Assembly (NCBI RefSeq): GCF_027853915.1 | Contig: NZ_JAQGLA010000029.1 | Span: forward strand, 1-64,000 | DNA: 64,000 nucleotides | Origin: Saccharopolyspora oryzae | GTDB lineage: Bacteria > Actinomycetota > Actinomycetes > Mycobacteriales > Pseudonocardiaceae | Direction: 5' to 3' | Part shown: positions 35,472 to 43,390 of the stretch, piece after piece | Layout: each line of letters starts with the position of its first letter | How positions within the stretch are numbered: the stretch's first letter is position 1 | The notes under the pieces: model-generated | The model's database searches: none | What the model was told of the DNA's origin: nothing | The model's input: the letters and a program-made list of their open reading frames with translations, nothing else | Program-made: the position numbers and the translations under genes

Positions 35472-36953
35472 ATGACCAGAGTCAGCTACCGGATGCTCAT
35501 CGGGGGACAGCGGGTGGGGGCGTCCACCGGGCAGGAGCTGCCCGCGATCAACCCCTTCACGTCTGCCGAGTTCGCCACCGTCCCGGACGCCGGACCGCGG
35601 GACGTGGACGCCGCCGTGGCCGCGGCCCGCGCCGCGTTCGACGGGGGCTGGTCGACGACTCCCGGAGTCCGCCGCGCGGAGCTGATGAACCGGCTCGCCG
35701 GGCTGGTGGAGGAGCACGCCGACGAGCTGGGCCGCTTGGAGTCCACCGACAACGGCAAGCTGGTCCGCGAGACCACCGGCCAGGCGCGCTTCGCCGCCCG
35801 CAACTACCGGTTCTTCGCCGGCTACGCCGACAAGCTCTACGGGCGCACCATCCCGCTGGACGACCCGGACACGTTGGACTACACGCTGGCCGAGCCCATC
35901 GGCGTCGCCGCGCTGATCACCGCGTGGAACTCGCCGATGCAACTGCTGGCCAACAAGCTCGCCCCGGCGCTGGCCGCCGGGTGCTGCGTGGTGGTCAAAC
36001 CCTCCGAGCACGCCTCGGCGACCACGCTGCGGATGGCGGACCTGGTCGAGGAAGCCGGGTTCCCGCCGGGCGTCATCAACATCGTGACCGGCGGCCCGCA
36101 GGCCGGGATCGCGCTGACCGAACACCCCGGACTGGACCGGATCAGCTTCACCGGCAGCGTGCCGACCGGCAGCGCGATCGCGGCCGCAGCTGCGCGCAAC
36201 CTCGTCCCGGTCACGCTGGAGCTAGGCGGGAAGTCGCCGAACATCGTCTTCGCCGACGCCGATCTGGACCGCGCGGTCACCGGCGCGGTCGCGGGGATCT
36301 TCGCCGCTGGCGGGCAGACCTGCATCGCGGGCAGTCGGCTGCTGGTGCACGAGTCGGTGTACGAGAAGGTGGTGGCGGCGGTCGCGGCACGGGCCGCGGA
36401 GATCCGCCTCGGCGACCCGATGGACTCGCGTACCCAGATGGGACCGGTCGCCAACAAGCCGCAGCGCGACCGCATCCAGCGCGCCATCGACGCGGGTGTC
36501 GAGTCCGGGGCCCGCGCGCTGGTCGGTGCCGAGCCGGTCGACGACCCGGCACTGGGGGAGGGCCTGTTCGTGCGACCGACGGTGTTCGCCGACGTCGACA
36601 ACGACTCGGTGCTGGCCCGCGAGGAGATCTTCGGCCCGGTGCTGTCCGCGATCCCGTTCGCCGACGACGACGAAGCGGTCTCGATCGCCAACGACAGCGA
36701 CTTCGGCCTGGCGTCGGGGATCTGGACCAATGACCTGACCCGCGCCCACCGGGTCGCCAAGCGGCTGCGGGCCGGGACGGTCTGGGTGAACACCTACCGC
36801 GCCAGCGCCGCGCAAGCACCGTTCGGCGGCACCAGGAAGTCCGGGTACGGCCGCGAGCGCGGCGAGGAAGCGCTCCATGAGTACTTGACCACGAAGAACG
36901 TGATGGTCGACCTCACCGGCCGGACCCCCGATCCGTTCTCGATCCGCCTCTGA
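35472..36953 (+). CDS. NAD(P)-dependent aldehyde dehydrogenase
   Basis: A 493-residue aldehyde dehydrogenase. NAD-binding and catalytic features are complete: ITAWNSPMQLLANKLAPALA, FTGSVPTGSAIA, the general-base glutamate in LELGGKSPNIVF and the nucleophile cysteine in AGGQTCIAGSR. FGGTRKSGYGRERG closes the fold. It oxidises an aldehyde to the acid; the closest general groups are betaine-, hydroxymuconic- and vanillin-type enzymes. The ATG at 35472 is used because the promoter at 35352-35379 and the operator lie upstream in the same open frame. It heads a four-gene operon. Confidence 0.9.
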   Translation: MTRVSYRMLIGGQRVGASTGQELPAINPFTSAEFATVPDAGPRDVDAAVAAARAAFDGGWSTTPGVRRAELMNRLAGLVEEHADELGRLESTDNGKLVRETTGQARFAARNYRFFAGYADKLYGRTIPLDDPDTLDYTLAEPIGVAALITAWNSPMQLLANKLAPALAAGCCVVVKPSEHASATTLRMADLVEEAGFPPGVINIVTGGPQAGIALTEHPGLDRISFTGSVPTGSAIAAAAARNLVPVTLELGGKSPNIVFADADLDRAVTGAVAGIFAAGGQTCIAGSRLLVHESVYEKVVAAVAARAAEIRLGDPMDSRTQMGPVANKPQRDRIQRAIDAGVESGARALVGAEPVDDPALGEGLFVRPTVFADVDNDSVLAREEIFGPVLSAIPFADDDEAVSIANDSDFGLASGIWTNDLTRAHRVAKRLRAGTVWVNTYRASAAQAPFGGTRKSGYGRERGEEALHEYLTTKNVMVDLTGRTPDPFSIRL

Positions 36954-36986
36954 GCGCCGAAATCCAGACTGGGAAGGGGAACATCG

Positions 36987-37895
36987 GTGAGTGACACCGT
37001 TTCGTTGTGCGGGCTGGGGAACATGGGCGGCGTCGTCGCCGGCCGCCTCGCCGCGCACGGCCCGCTGCGCGTGTTCGACCTGGATCCGGATCGGGTCGCG
37101 CAGGCCGTCGAACACCCGCAGGTCACCGCCGCCGCTTCGGTGGCGGAGCTGGCGGAGGCCGACGTCGTGCTGCTTTCCCTGCCTGCACCGAAGATCTCGC
37201 TGCAGGTGATCGCCGAGCTCGCGCCGCGGATGCGCGCTGGTGGTGTGATCGTGGAGACCAGCACCGTCAACCCCGCGGACATGGCTGAAGAGCAGGAGAT
37301 CTGCGCGGAGCACGGCATCGGTGTGGTGGACGCGGCGATCCTCTCCGGCGTGTCCCAGATGGCTGGTGGTACCGCGACTCTGCTGGTGGGCGGCGCCGAG
37401 TCCGATGTGGACAAGGTGGCTGACGTGCTCGCGGCGATCAGCGCGGGTGTCACCAGGTTCGGGCCCGTGGGCAGCGGCATGGCCGCGAAGGTGATCAACA
37501 ACGCGGTGGCGCACGCCGTGATGGTGGTGCTTGCCGAGGCCGGTGCGCTCGCCGCGGCCACCGGGGTCTCCGGTTCCGCGCTGGCGGCACTGCTGTCCGG
37601 CCCGGAGGCAGGGCTCACCCGCCCGTTGACGCACCGCTTCGCCGAGCGCGTCCTGCACGGCGACTACGACGGCGGCATGCCCACCGAGGCCGCTCGCAAG
37701 GACTCCACCCTGGCGCTGGCCATGGCCCAGGACAGCGGGGTGCCGCTGTTCGGGATCCAGGGCGCGCACACCGTCTACGAGCTCGGCGTCGCCGAAGGGC
37801 TCGGTCGGCTCGACTACGCCTCGATCGCCACGCTCTGGGAGCGGTGGACCGGCCGTCCCATGACCGGAACGGGGAGCGAGGTCAGCGATGGCTGA
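36987..37895 (+). CDS. 3-hydroxyisobutyrate dehydrogenase-family reductase
   Basis: A 302-residue beta-hydroxyacid dehydrogenase. The N-terminal VSLCGLGNMGGVVAGRL is the dinucleotide-binding motif, DAAILSGVSQMAGGTATLLVGG the substrate-binding region, and SGMAAKVINNAV carries the catalytic lysine. Relatives act on 3-hydroxyisobutyrate, tartronate semialdehyde, 4-hydroxybutyrate or 2-(hydroxymethyl)glutarate. It follows the aldehyde dehydrogenase by 33 bases with GGGAAGGGG as ribosome site and overlaps the next gene by eight bases. Together they suggest oxidation of a hydroxyacid or alcohol-aldehyde pair. Confidence 0.87.
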   Translation: MSDTVSLCGLGNMGGVVAGRLAAHGPLRVFDLDPDRVAQAVEHPQVTAAASVAELAEADVVLLSLPAPKISLQVIAELAPRMRAGGVIVETSTVNPADMAEEQEICAEHGIGVVDAAILSGVSQMAGGTATLLVGGAESDVDKVADVLAAISAGVTRFGPVGSGMAAKVINNAVAHAVMVVLAEAGALAAATGVSGSALAALLSGPEAGLTRPLTHRFAERVLHGDYDGGMPTEAARKDSTLALAMAQDSGVPLFGIQGAHTVYELGVAEGLGRLDYASIATLWERWTGRPMTGTGSEVSDG

Positions 37896-38673
37896 GGAGT
37901 TCCAGGTCTACGCGATCAGGTTCGCGCACCGCGAAGCGTCGGTGCGCGGCGAGCACTTCTACGGCCACGACCCGTGCGCGCTGGACGCCTGGCCGATCTC
38001 GTACTACGTGTGGCTGGCCGTCTCGGAATCCCGCGCCGTGCTCGTCGACGCCGGTTTCACCCCGGAAACCGCGGCACGGCGGGGTGACCGCGACTACCTG
38101 CAGTCGCCGATGGACACCATCCGCGCGCTGGGCGTGGACCCGGACCGCATCGGACACCTGGTGATCAGCCACCTGCACTACGACCACTCCGGTCACGTGG
38201 CGGACTTCCCGCAGGCCGAGGTCGTGCTCCAGGAATCGGAGATGGCGTTCTGGACCTCCCGCCACGCGGGCCGCGGACAGCTGGCGCACTTCGTGGAACC
38301 CCCGGACGTCGCGTACCTGGTGGAGCAGAACTTCGCTGGCCGGGTCCGCCTGGTCGACGGGACGCACGAGGTGGTGCCGGGCGTGACCGCGCACCACGTC
38401 GGCGGGCACACCCCGGGCCTGCAAGTCGTGCAGGTCCGCACCGCCGCAGGCAACGTCGTGCTCGCGGCCGACGCGTCCCACTTCTACGAGAACGTGGAGC
38501 GCGCGAAGCCCTACGGAATCGTCACCCACCTGCCGACGATGTACGACGCGTTCGACGCACTGCACGCGTTGGCGGACCACCCGGAGGGGATCGTGCCCGG
38601 CCACGATCCCCAGGTGCTGCAACGGTTCCCGGCGGTACCGGGCCTGGAGGGCCTGGCCGTCCGCATCGCCTGA
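37888..38673 (+). CDS. MBL-fold hydrolase, N-acyl-homoserine lactonase-like
   Basis: A 261-residue metallo-beta-lactamase-fold protein. The metal motif VISHLHYDHSGH is intact, with further ligands in VGGHTPGLQ, LAADASHF and PGHDPQ. The tyrosine in the ...HYDHSGH... context and the AiiA-like spacing suggest a lactonase. In this cluster it could open a lactone intermediate instead of a quorum signal. It is co-translated with the preceding reductase. The substrate remains unknown. Confidence 0.85.
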   Translation: MAEEFQVYAIRFAHREASVRGEHFYGHDPCALDAWPISYYVWLAVSESRAVLVDAGFTPETAARRGDRDYLQSPMDTIRALGVDPDRIGHLVISHLHYDHSGHVADFPQAEVVLQESEMAFWTSRHAGRGQLAHFVEPPDVAYLVEQNFAGRVRLVDGTHEVVPGVTAHHVGGHTPGLQVVQVRTAAGNVVLAADASHFYENVERAKPYGIVTHLPTMYDAFDALHALADHPEGIVPGHDPQVLQRFPAVPGLEGLAVRIA

Positions 38674-38682
38674 GAGGCCGAT

Positions 38683-38698
38683 GCATACCTGGGTATGC
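38683..38698. promoter_or_regulatory. GCATACC/GGTATGC operator upstream of gntR
   Basis: A perfect inverted repeat with 7-bp arms and TG at the centre, in the gap between the lactonase-like gene and the GntR gene. The GTAT/ATAC half-sites recur at 35263-35280 and 35385-35392. Confidence 0.65.
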
Positions 38699-38744
38699 TG
38701 TCGGGAACCGCTCACGAGCGGCTCAGCGGAAGGGGGCGTCGGCG

Positions 38745-39374
38745 CTGTCCGAACTGTACGAACGGCTGCGCGGCGAGATCGTCGACGGCACGTTCGAGGC
38801 GGGAGCTCAACTGGTCGAGCTGGTGCTGGCCGAGAAGTACGGCACCAGCCGGACACCGGTGCGCGAAGCCCTGCGCAGGCTGGAGCAGGACGGGCTGGTG
38901 GAGCGCGGCGATCGCGGCATGCGCGTGCGCAGCCGCAGCCCCGAGGAGATCCTGGAGATCTACGAGGTCCGGATCTCCCTGGAAGCGACCGCGGCAGCGG
39001 CCGCCGCCCAACGGCGCAGCGACTTCGACCTGATCCGCATCCGGCGCGCGCAAGCGGCGATGGACGGCACCGCGACCGATGATCCGCCCGCGATGGCGGC
39101 GGCGAACCGCGCGGTGCACGAGGCGATCTGGGCGGCCAGCCACAACGGCACCATCGTCGACCTGCTGACCCGCCTGAACAACCACCTCACCCGGTACCCG
39201 GCCACCACCCTCAAGGTCCCGGGACGCTGGTCCGAGGCGCTGGTCGAGCACCACGCCCTCATCGACGCGATCGAGCAGCGCGACGCCGACCGGGCGCACG
39301 ACCTGGCCCGGGACCACATGACGAAGGCCCGCGAACTCCGCCTGCAGATCTACTGCGACGAGCCGGCCGACTGA
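38745..39374 (+). CDS. GntR-family regulator (FCD type), probable CTG start
   Basis: A 209-residue GntR/FCD regulator. The winged helix covers about residues 1-65 (LRGEIVDGTFEAGAQLVE, then LAEKYGTSRTPVREALRRLE), followed by an FCD ligand domain (NRAVHEAIWAASHN, VEHHALIDAIEQRDA). The domain needs residues upstream of the first GTG (38823), yet no ATG, GTG or TTG lies in frame there. The best start is CTG at 38745, eight bases after GGAAGGGGG. It probably represses the four-gene operon, the MHS-hydrolase operon and itself. Its stop directly abuts the stop of the converging gene. Confidence 0.82.
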   Translation: MSELYERLRGEIVDGTFEAGAQLVELVLAEKYGTSRTPVREALRRLEQDGLVERGDRGMRVRSRSPEEILEIYEVRISLEATAAAAAAQRRSDFDLIRIRRAQAAMDGTATDDPPAMAAANRAVHEAIWAASHNGTIVDLLTRLNNHLTRYPATTLKVPGRWSEALVEHHALIDAIEQRDADRAHDLARDHMTKARELRLQIYCDEPAD

Positions 39375-40586
39375 TCAGCCGGCGTAGTGGTCGGCGACCA
39401 GCCGGGCCATGGCTTCGGCGGCGTTGGTGGTCAGGGACTTGGCGCTGAAGAAGATGTCACCGTCGACGCCGGACTGCTCGGCGTTGAGCGCCAGGTGCTT
39501 CGACAGCTCGGCCGGGTCGGTCCAGCCGTCTTGGCCGACCCGGTAGGCCGCCTGTCCGATGTAGAGGTCCACGCCGGTGCCCGCCACCGTCCCGGACCAC
39601 CAGGGCACCAGTTTCGCGTAGTCGGCGGCGGGGTGGCCGATCGGCCAGTAGACCTGCGGGGCGATGTAGTCGACCCAGCCCTCCTGCACCCACTTGCGGG
39701 TGTCGGCGTAGATCGCCGAGTACGACTCCAGGCCGCTGGTGTCCGAACCGGCCGGGTCGCTGGACGCGTTGCGCCAGATGCCGAACGGGCTGATGCCGAA
39801 CTTCGCCCCCGGCTTGACCTCGTGCACCCGGGCGTCCAGTTCGGACACCAGCTGGTCGACGTTGTGCCGCCGCCAGTCCTCGACGTTCGCGAAGTCCTTC
39901 CCGTGCTCGGCGAAGGTCTTCTGGTCCGGGATCTGCTGGCCGCCGGCGGGATAGGGGTAGAAGTAGTCGTCCAGGTGCACGCCGTCGACGTCGTACTCGC
40001 GCACCGCGTCCATGATCGCCTCGGTGACGAACTCGCGGGCCGCGGGGACGCCGGGGTCGTAGTACAGCTTGCCGTCGTAGGCGAAGGTCCAGTCCGGGTG
40101 CTTGCGGGCGGGGTGCTCGGGCACCAGCTTCTGCGGGTCGTCCTGCATGCTGACCCGGTAGGGGTTGAACCAGGCGTGGAACTGCAGACCGCGCTGGTGC
40201 GCCTCGTCGACCATGAACCGCATCGGGTCGTAACCGGGGTCCTTGCCCTGCACACCGGTCAGCCACTGCGACCACGGCTCGTGCGGCGACGGCCAGAACG
40301 CGTCCGCGGTCGGCCGGACCTGCACGAACACCGCGTTGAGCTTGTTGCTCACGGCCTGGTCGAGCAGCTTCCGGTACTCGGCTCGCTGCTGCTCGGCGGA
40401 CAGGCCCGGCTTGCTCGGCCAGTCGATGTTGGTCACCGACGCGATCCACATCCCGCGCATCGCCGTGCTCGGCCCCTGGGCCGCCGCGCCGGTGGCGCTG
40501 AACAGGCCCAGCAGGACCGCCACCAACCCCAGCGCCAGGACCAGCGCGTTGGCCCGGATCCGGCGCAACCCCTGTGCACGAGTCAT
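39375..40586 (-). CDS. Exported glycoside hydrolase-like protein (GHL10/DUF187 type)
   Basis: A 403-residue protein with a signal peptide (residues 1-37: basic start, hydrophobic core LVLALGLVAVLLGLFSATG, cleavage near AAA-Q). The mature part is a TIM-barrel of the GHL10 family: RGMWIASVTNIDWPSKPGLS, VFVQVRPTADAFWPS, GLQFHAWFNPYRV, VDGVHLDDYFYPYP and ISPFGIWRN. Relatives are cell-surface or lipoprotein enzymes thought to act on glycans. The ATG at 40586 has GGAGGCGAG upstream. It appears to be a single gene, and no terminator separates it from the converging gntR gene. Confidence 0.87.
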   Translation of the reverse strand: MTRAQGLRRIRANALVLALGLVAVLLGLFSATGAAAQGPSTAMRGMWIASVTNIDWPSKPGLSAEQQRAEYRKLLDQAVSNKLNAVFVQVRPTADAFWPSPHEPWSQWLTGVQGKDPGYDPMRFMVDEAHQRGLQFHAWFNPYRVSMQDDPQKLVPEHPARKHPDWTFAYDGKLYYDPGVPAAREFVTEAIMDAVREYDVDGVHLDDYFYPYPAGGQQIPDQKTFAEHGKDFANVEDWRRHNVDQLVSELDARVHEVKPGAKFGISPFGIWRNASSDPAGSDTSGLESYSAIYADTRKWVQEGWVDYIAPQVYWPIGHPAADYAKLVPWWSGTVAGTGVDLYIGQAAYRVGQDGWTDPAELSKHLALNAEQSGVDGDIFFSAKSLTTNAAEAMARLVADHYAG

Positions 40587-40686
40587 CCAGCTCGCCTCCG
40601 GCTCGTCGTCGACCGCGCGGCACAGGTTACGGGCCGCAGCGCGCTTTTCGCTGCGATGGCGAGGAATTACCACCTGATCCGCTGGC

Positions 40687-41976
40687 TCACCGCGCGGTCG
40701 CGAGCCGCCTGGTCAGGTGCTGCACGGCGCGCTCGCTGTAAGCGGAGGGGATCGTCTCGCTGAGCTGCCGGGCCCGATCGGCCAGTGCCGCGGCGCGGTC
40801 GACGTCCTGCGCGCGCAGGTGCGCATCCGCGAGCCAGGTCGTGTACAGCGCCGTCTCGCGGACGCGGCGGTGGTCGCAGCTGCCGATCGCGGAGGTCAAC
40901 CGCTGCTGGGCCCGCTGGTGCCGCCCCAGCGCGGTGTCGACCCGGCCGACGATGATGTCCATCTCCTCGGGGGTCAGCCAGTAGGTCCAGGCCGGGTCCG
41001 GGTCGTCGTCGCGGCGGTCGCCGTACTCGTCCTGCGCGCGCTGGATCGCGGTCGCCGCCTGGCTGAACTCGCCGGCCTCCACGTGCGCCCACGAAGCCCG
41101 CGCGTGCAGCAGCGCCCGCACGGTGGGGGTGGTGGCACCGCGGTCGAGTCCGTCGATGCGCGCCAGCGCCGACCGGGCCACCAGCACCGCGTCGCGCGCC
41201 CGGCCGAACTCGGTCAGGTGACCGGCCAGCGCCGACACCACCTGCGCGGCCAGCACCGGATCGTCGGCGGCGTGCGCGGCCTGGATGCCGCTGAGGTAGT
41301 AGTGCTCGGCGGTCGCGATGTGCCCGCCGTCGGCCGTCGACCAGCCCGCCAGCTGGCACAGCTCAGCGACGGCCCGCAGCAGACCGCGACCGACCTCCTC
41401 CGGATAGCTAGCGGTCCGCAGCAGGGACGCCGTGCGGGCGACCTCGCCGCGGATGGTGGTGTGCAGGTCCCCACCGGCGACGACGTCGTCGGCGTGGTGC
41501 AGGTACCGCAACCGGGCCTGGATCCGGTCGAGCGTGCCGCGCCCGACCCGCGGACCGGTCCCGCTCGTCCACGCCACCGCCGGCGGAGGTGGGGTGATCA
41601 GCCACTGGTGGGCCACCCGCACCGCGCGATCGCCGGTCAGCGCGGGAGCGGGGGAGTTCTCCGCGAGGCGGGAGACGAGACCGTCGCGCTCCGCCGAGGT
41701 CCACACGTCCTTGATCAGCTCCACGGGATCGACCGCGGGGAGTTCCCGGGCGGGTGCGGGGACCGGGCTGGGCGCGCCGGGGAGCAGCGCGGCGAGCTGG
41801 TCCAGCGACAGCCCCAGCTCGCGGGCCAGCGCCTCCCGCATCCGCGGAGTGGGGGTGGAGGCACCGCGTTCCCACCGCGCCACGGTGGAGACGTCCACCT
41901 CGAGCCGGTGCGCCAGCGTCTCCTGGGTGTGGCCGCGGCTGCGGCGCTTCTGCGCGAGGTCGGACTGGCGTGCCAC
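40687..41976 (-). CDS. XRE-type regulator with TPR-like C-terminal domain
   Basis: A 429-residue protein. The first 65 residues hold a helix-turn-helix (HTQETLAHRLEVDVSTVARWERG), and the rest is helical with repeated A-L-rich segments (VLAAQVVSALAGHLTEFGRARDAV, ALLHARASWAHVEAGEFSQAAT), like the large actinobacterial XRE/TPR regulators. The GTG at 41976 lies seven bases after TAACGT (41989-41984), and no ribosome site is visible, so the mRNA is probably leaderless. It is divergent from a SAH-hydrolase-like gene with 145 bases between starts, which suggests it controls that gene. Confidence 0.82.
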   Translation of the reverse strand: MARQSDLAQKRRSRGHTQETLAHRLEVDVSTVARWERGASTPTPRMREALARELGLSLDQLAALLPGAPSPVPAPARELPAVDPVELIKDVWTSAERDGLVSRLAENSPAPALTGDRAVRVAHQWLITPPPPAVAWTSGTGPRVGRGTLDRIQARLRYLHHADDVVAGGDLHTTIRGEVARTASLLRTASYPEEVGRGLLRAVAELCQLAGWSTADGGHIATAEHYYLSGIQAAHAADDPVLAAQVVSALAGHLTEFGRARDAVLVARSALARIDGLDRGATTPTVRALLHARASWAHVEAGEFSQAATAIQRAQDEYGDRRDDDPDPAWTYWLTPEEMDIIVGRVDTALGRHQRAQQRLTSAIGSCDHRRVRETALYTTWLADAHLRAQDVDRAAALADRARQLSETIPSAYSERAVQHLTRRLATAR

Positions 41977-42121
41977 CCGGCCGACGTTACGCGCCGAATC
42001 CGCCCGCCTCCAGCGCGTTCCAGCAGGTGCCGGGTTGTTGCCCGGTTCGTGCTCTGGTTCGCGCCGCGCCGTCGCGGTGAACTCGGTCCGTCCCGCTCCC
42101 GCCGAGGAAAGGAAGCAGCCG

Positions 42122-43375
42122 ATGCCGCTGCTGCGAGACCCCGCGCTGGCCGACGACGGCGCCCGCAAGGTCGAGTTCGCCCACCGCCGCATGCCCGTCC
42201 TGGCCGGGCTGACCGAGCGCTGGGCAGCGGAGAAACCGCTGCGCGGACAGCGCATCGCCGCCTGCCTGCACGTCACCACCGAGACGGCCAACCTGTGCCG
42301 GGCGCTGGTCGCTGGCGGTGCGGAAGTGGCGCTGTGCGCGTCGAACCCGCTGTCCACCAAGGACGACGTCGCCGCGGCGATCCAGCGCGACCTGGGCGCC
42401 GAGGTCTTCGCGCTCCACGGCTGCGACCGCGAAACCTACTACCAGCAGGTCGAAGGCGCGCTCGGCGTCGAACCGACGCTGATCGTCGACGACGGCGCCG
42501 ACCTGACCGCCACCGTGCACGAGCAGCGCCCGGAACTGCTGCCCGCCATCATCGGCGGCACCGAGATCACCTCCACCGGCGTGATCCGGATGCGCAACAT
42601 GGCCGCCGCCGCGGCGCTGCGCTACCCGGTGCTGCCCACCAACGACGCGCTCACCAAGCACCTGTTCGACAACCGCTACGGCACCGGCCAGAACACCATC
42701 GACGGAATCCTGCGCGCCACCAACATCCTGCTGGCCGGTGCGACCGTGGTGGTGGCCGGCTACGGCTGGTGCGGGCGCGGGGTGGCGGCCCGGGCCCGCG
42801 GCATGGGCGCGGAGGTCGTGGTCACCGAGGTGAACCCGGTGCGGGCGCTGGAAGCCAAGCTCGACGGCCTCCGGGTGCTGCCGATGCACCGCGCCGCCGC
42901 CGAAGCCGACCTGGTCATCACCACCACCGGCAACCGGGACGTGGTCACCGTCGAGCACATGCGGTCGATGAAGGACGGCACCGTCATCGGCAACTCCGGG
43001 CACTTCGACCTGGAGATCGCGGTCGACGACCTCACCAGCACGGCGACCAGCCGCCGCTACGTGCGCCCGAACTGCGTCGAGTACACCCTCCCCGAAGGGC
43101 ACCGGATCCTGCTGCTGGCCGAAGGCCGCCTGCTCGGCCAAGCCGCCGCCGAAGCCCACCCGGCCGAGGTCATGGACATGACGTTCGCGACCCAGGCGCT
43201 GGCGGTCCGCTACCTGGTGGAGAACGCGGGCGAGCTGGAACCGGCGGTGCACCCGATCCCGGCGGAGATCGAGAACGAGGTGGCGGTGGCCAAGCTGGCG
43301 GCCTACGACATCACCATCGACGAGCTCACACCCCGCCAGCACGACTACCTCACCTCCTGGCAGTTCGGCACCTGA
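42122..43375 (+). CDS. Short adenosylhomocysteinase-like protein
   Basis: A 417-residue protein of the SAH hydrolase family. LHVTTETANLCRAL matches the substrate helix, LTKHLFDNRYGTGQNTIDG the catalytic lysine-aspartate region, and VVVAGYGWCGRGVAARARG the NAD-binding motif. It lacks the roughly 40-residue insert of the usual actinobacterial SahH and is like the shorter archaeal/Thermotoga type. No methionine-cycle gene is adjacent. It could be a second SAH hydrolase or an enzyme using the same NAD chemistry on another nucleoside. AAGGAAGC precedes the ATG at 42122. Confidence 0.82.
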   Translation: MPLLRDPALADDGARKVEFAHRRMPVLAGLTERWAAEKPLRGQRIAACLHVTTETANLCRALVAGGAEVALCASNPLSTKDDVAAAIQRDLGAEVFALHGCDRETYYQQVEGALGVEPTLIVDDGADLTATVHEQRPELLPAIIGGTEITSTGVIRMRNMAAAAALRYPVLPTNDALTKHLFDNRYGTGQNTIDGILRATNILLAGATVVVAGYGWCGRGVAARARGMGAEVVVTEVNPVRALEAKLDGLRVLPMHRAAAEADLVITTTGNRDVVTVEHMRSMKDGTVIGNSGHFDLEIAVDDLTSTATSRRYVRPNCVEYTLPEGHRILLLAEGRLLGQAAAEAHPAEVMDMTFATQALAVRYLVENAGELEPAVHPIPAEIENEVAVAKLAAYDITIDELTPRQHDYLTSWQFGT

Positions 43376-43390
43376 ACCCGCGGCGGCGGA

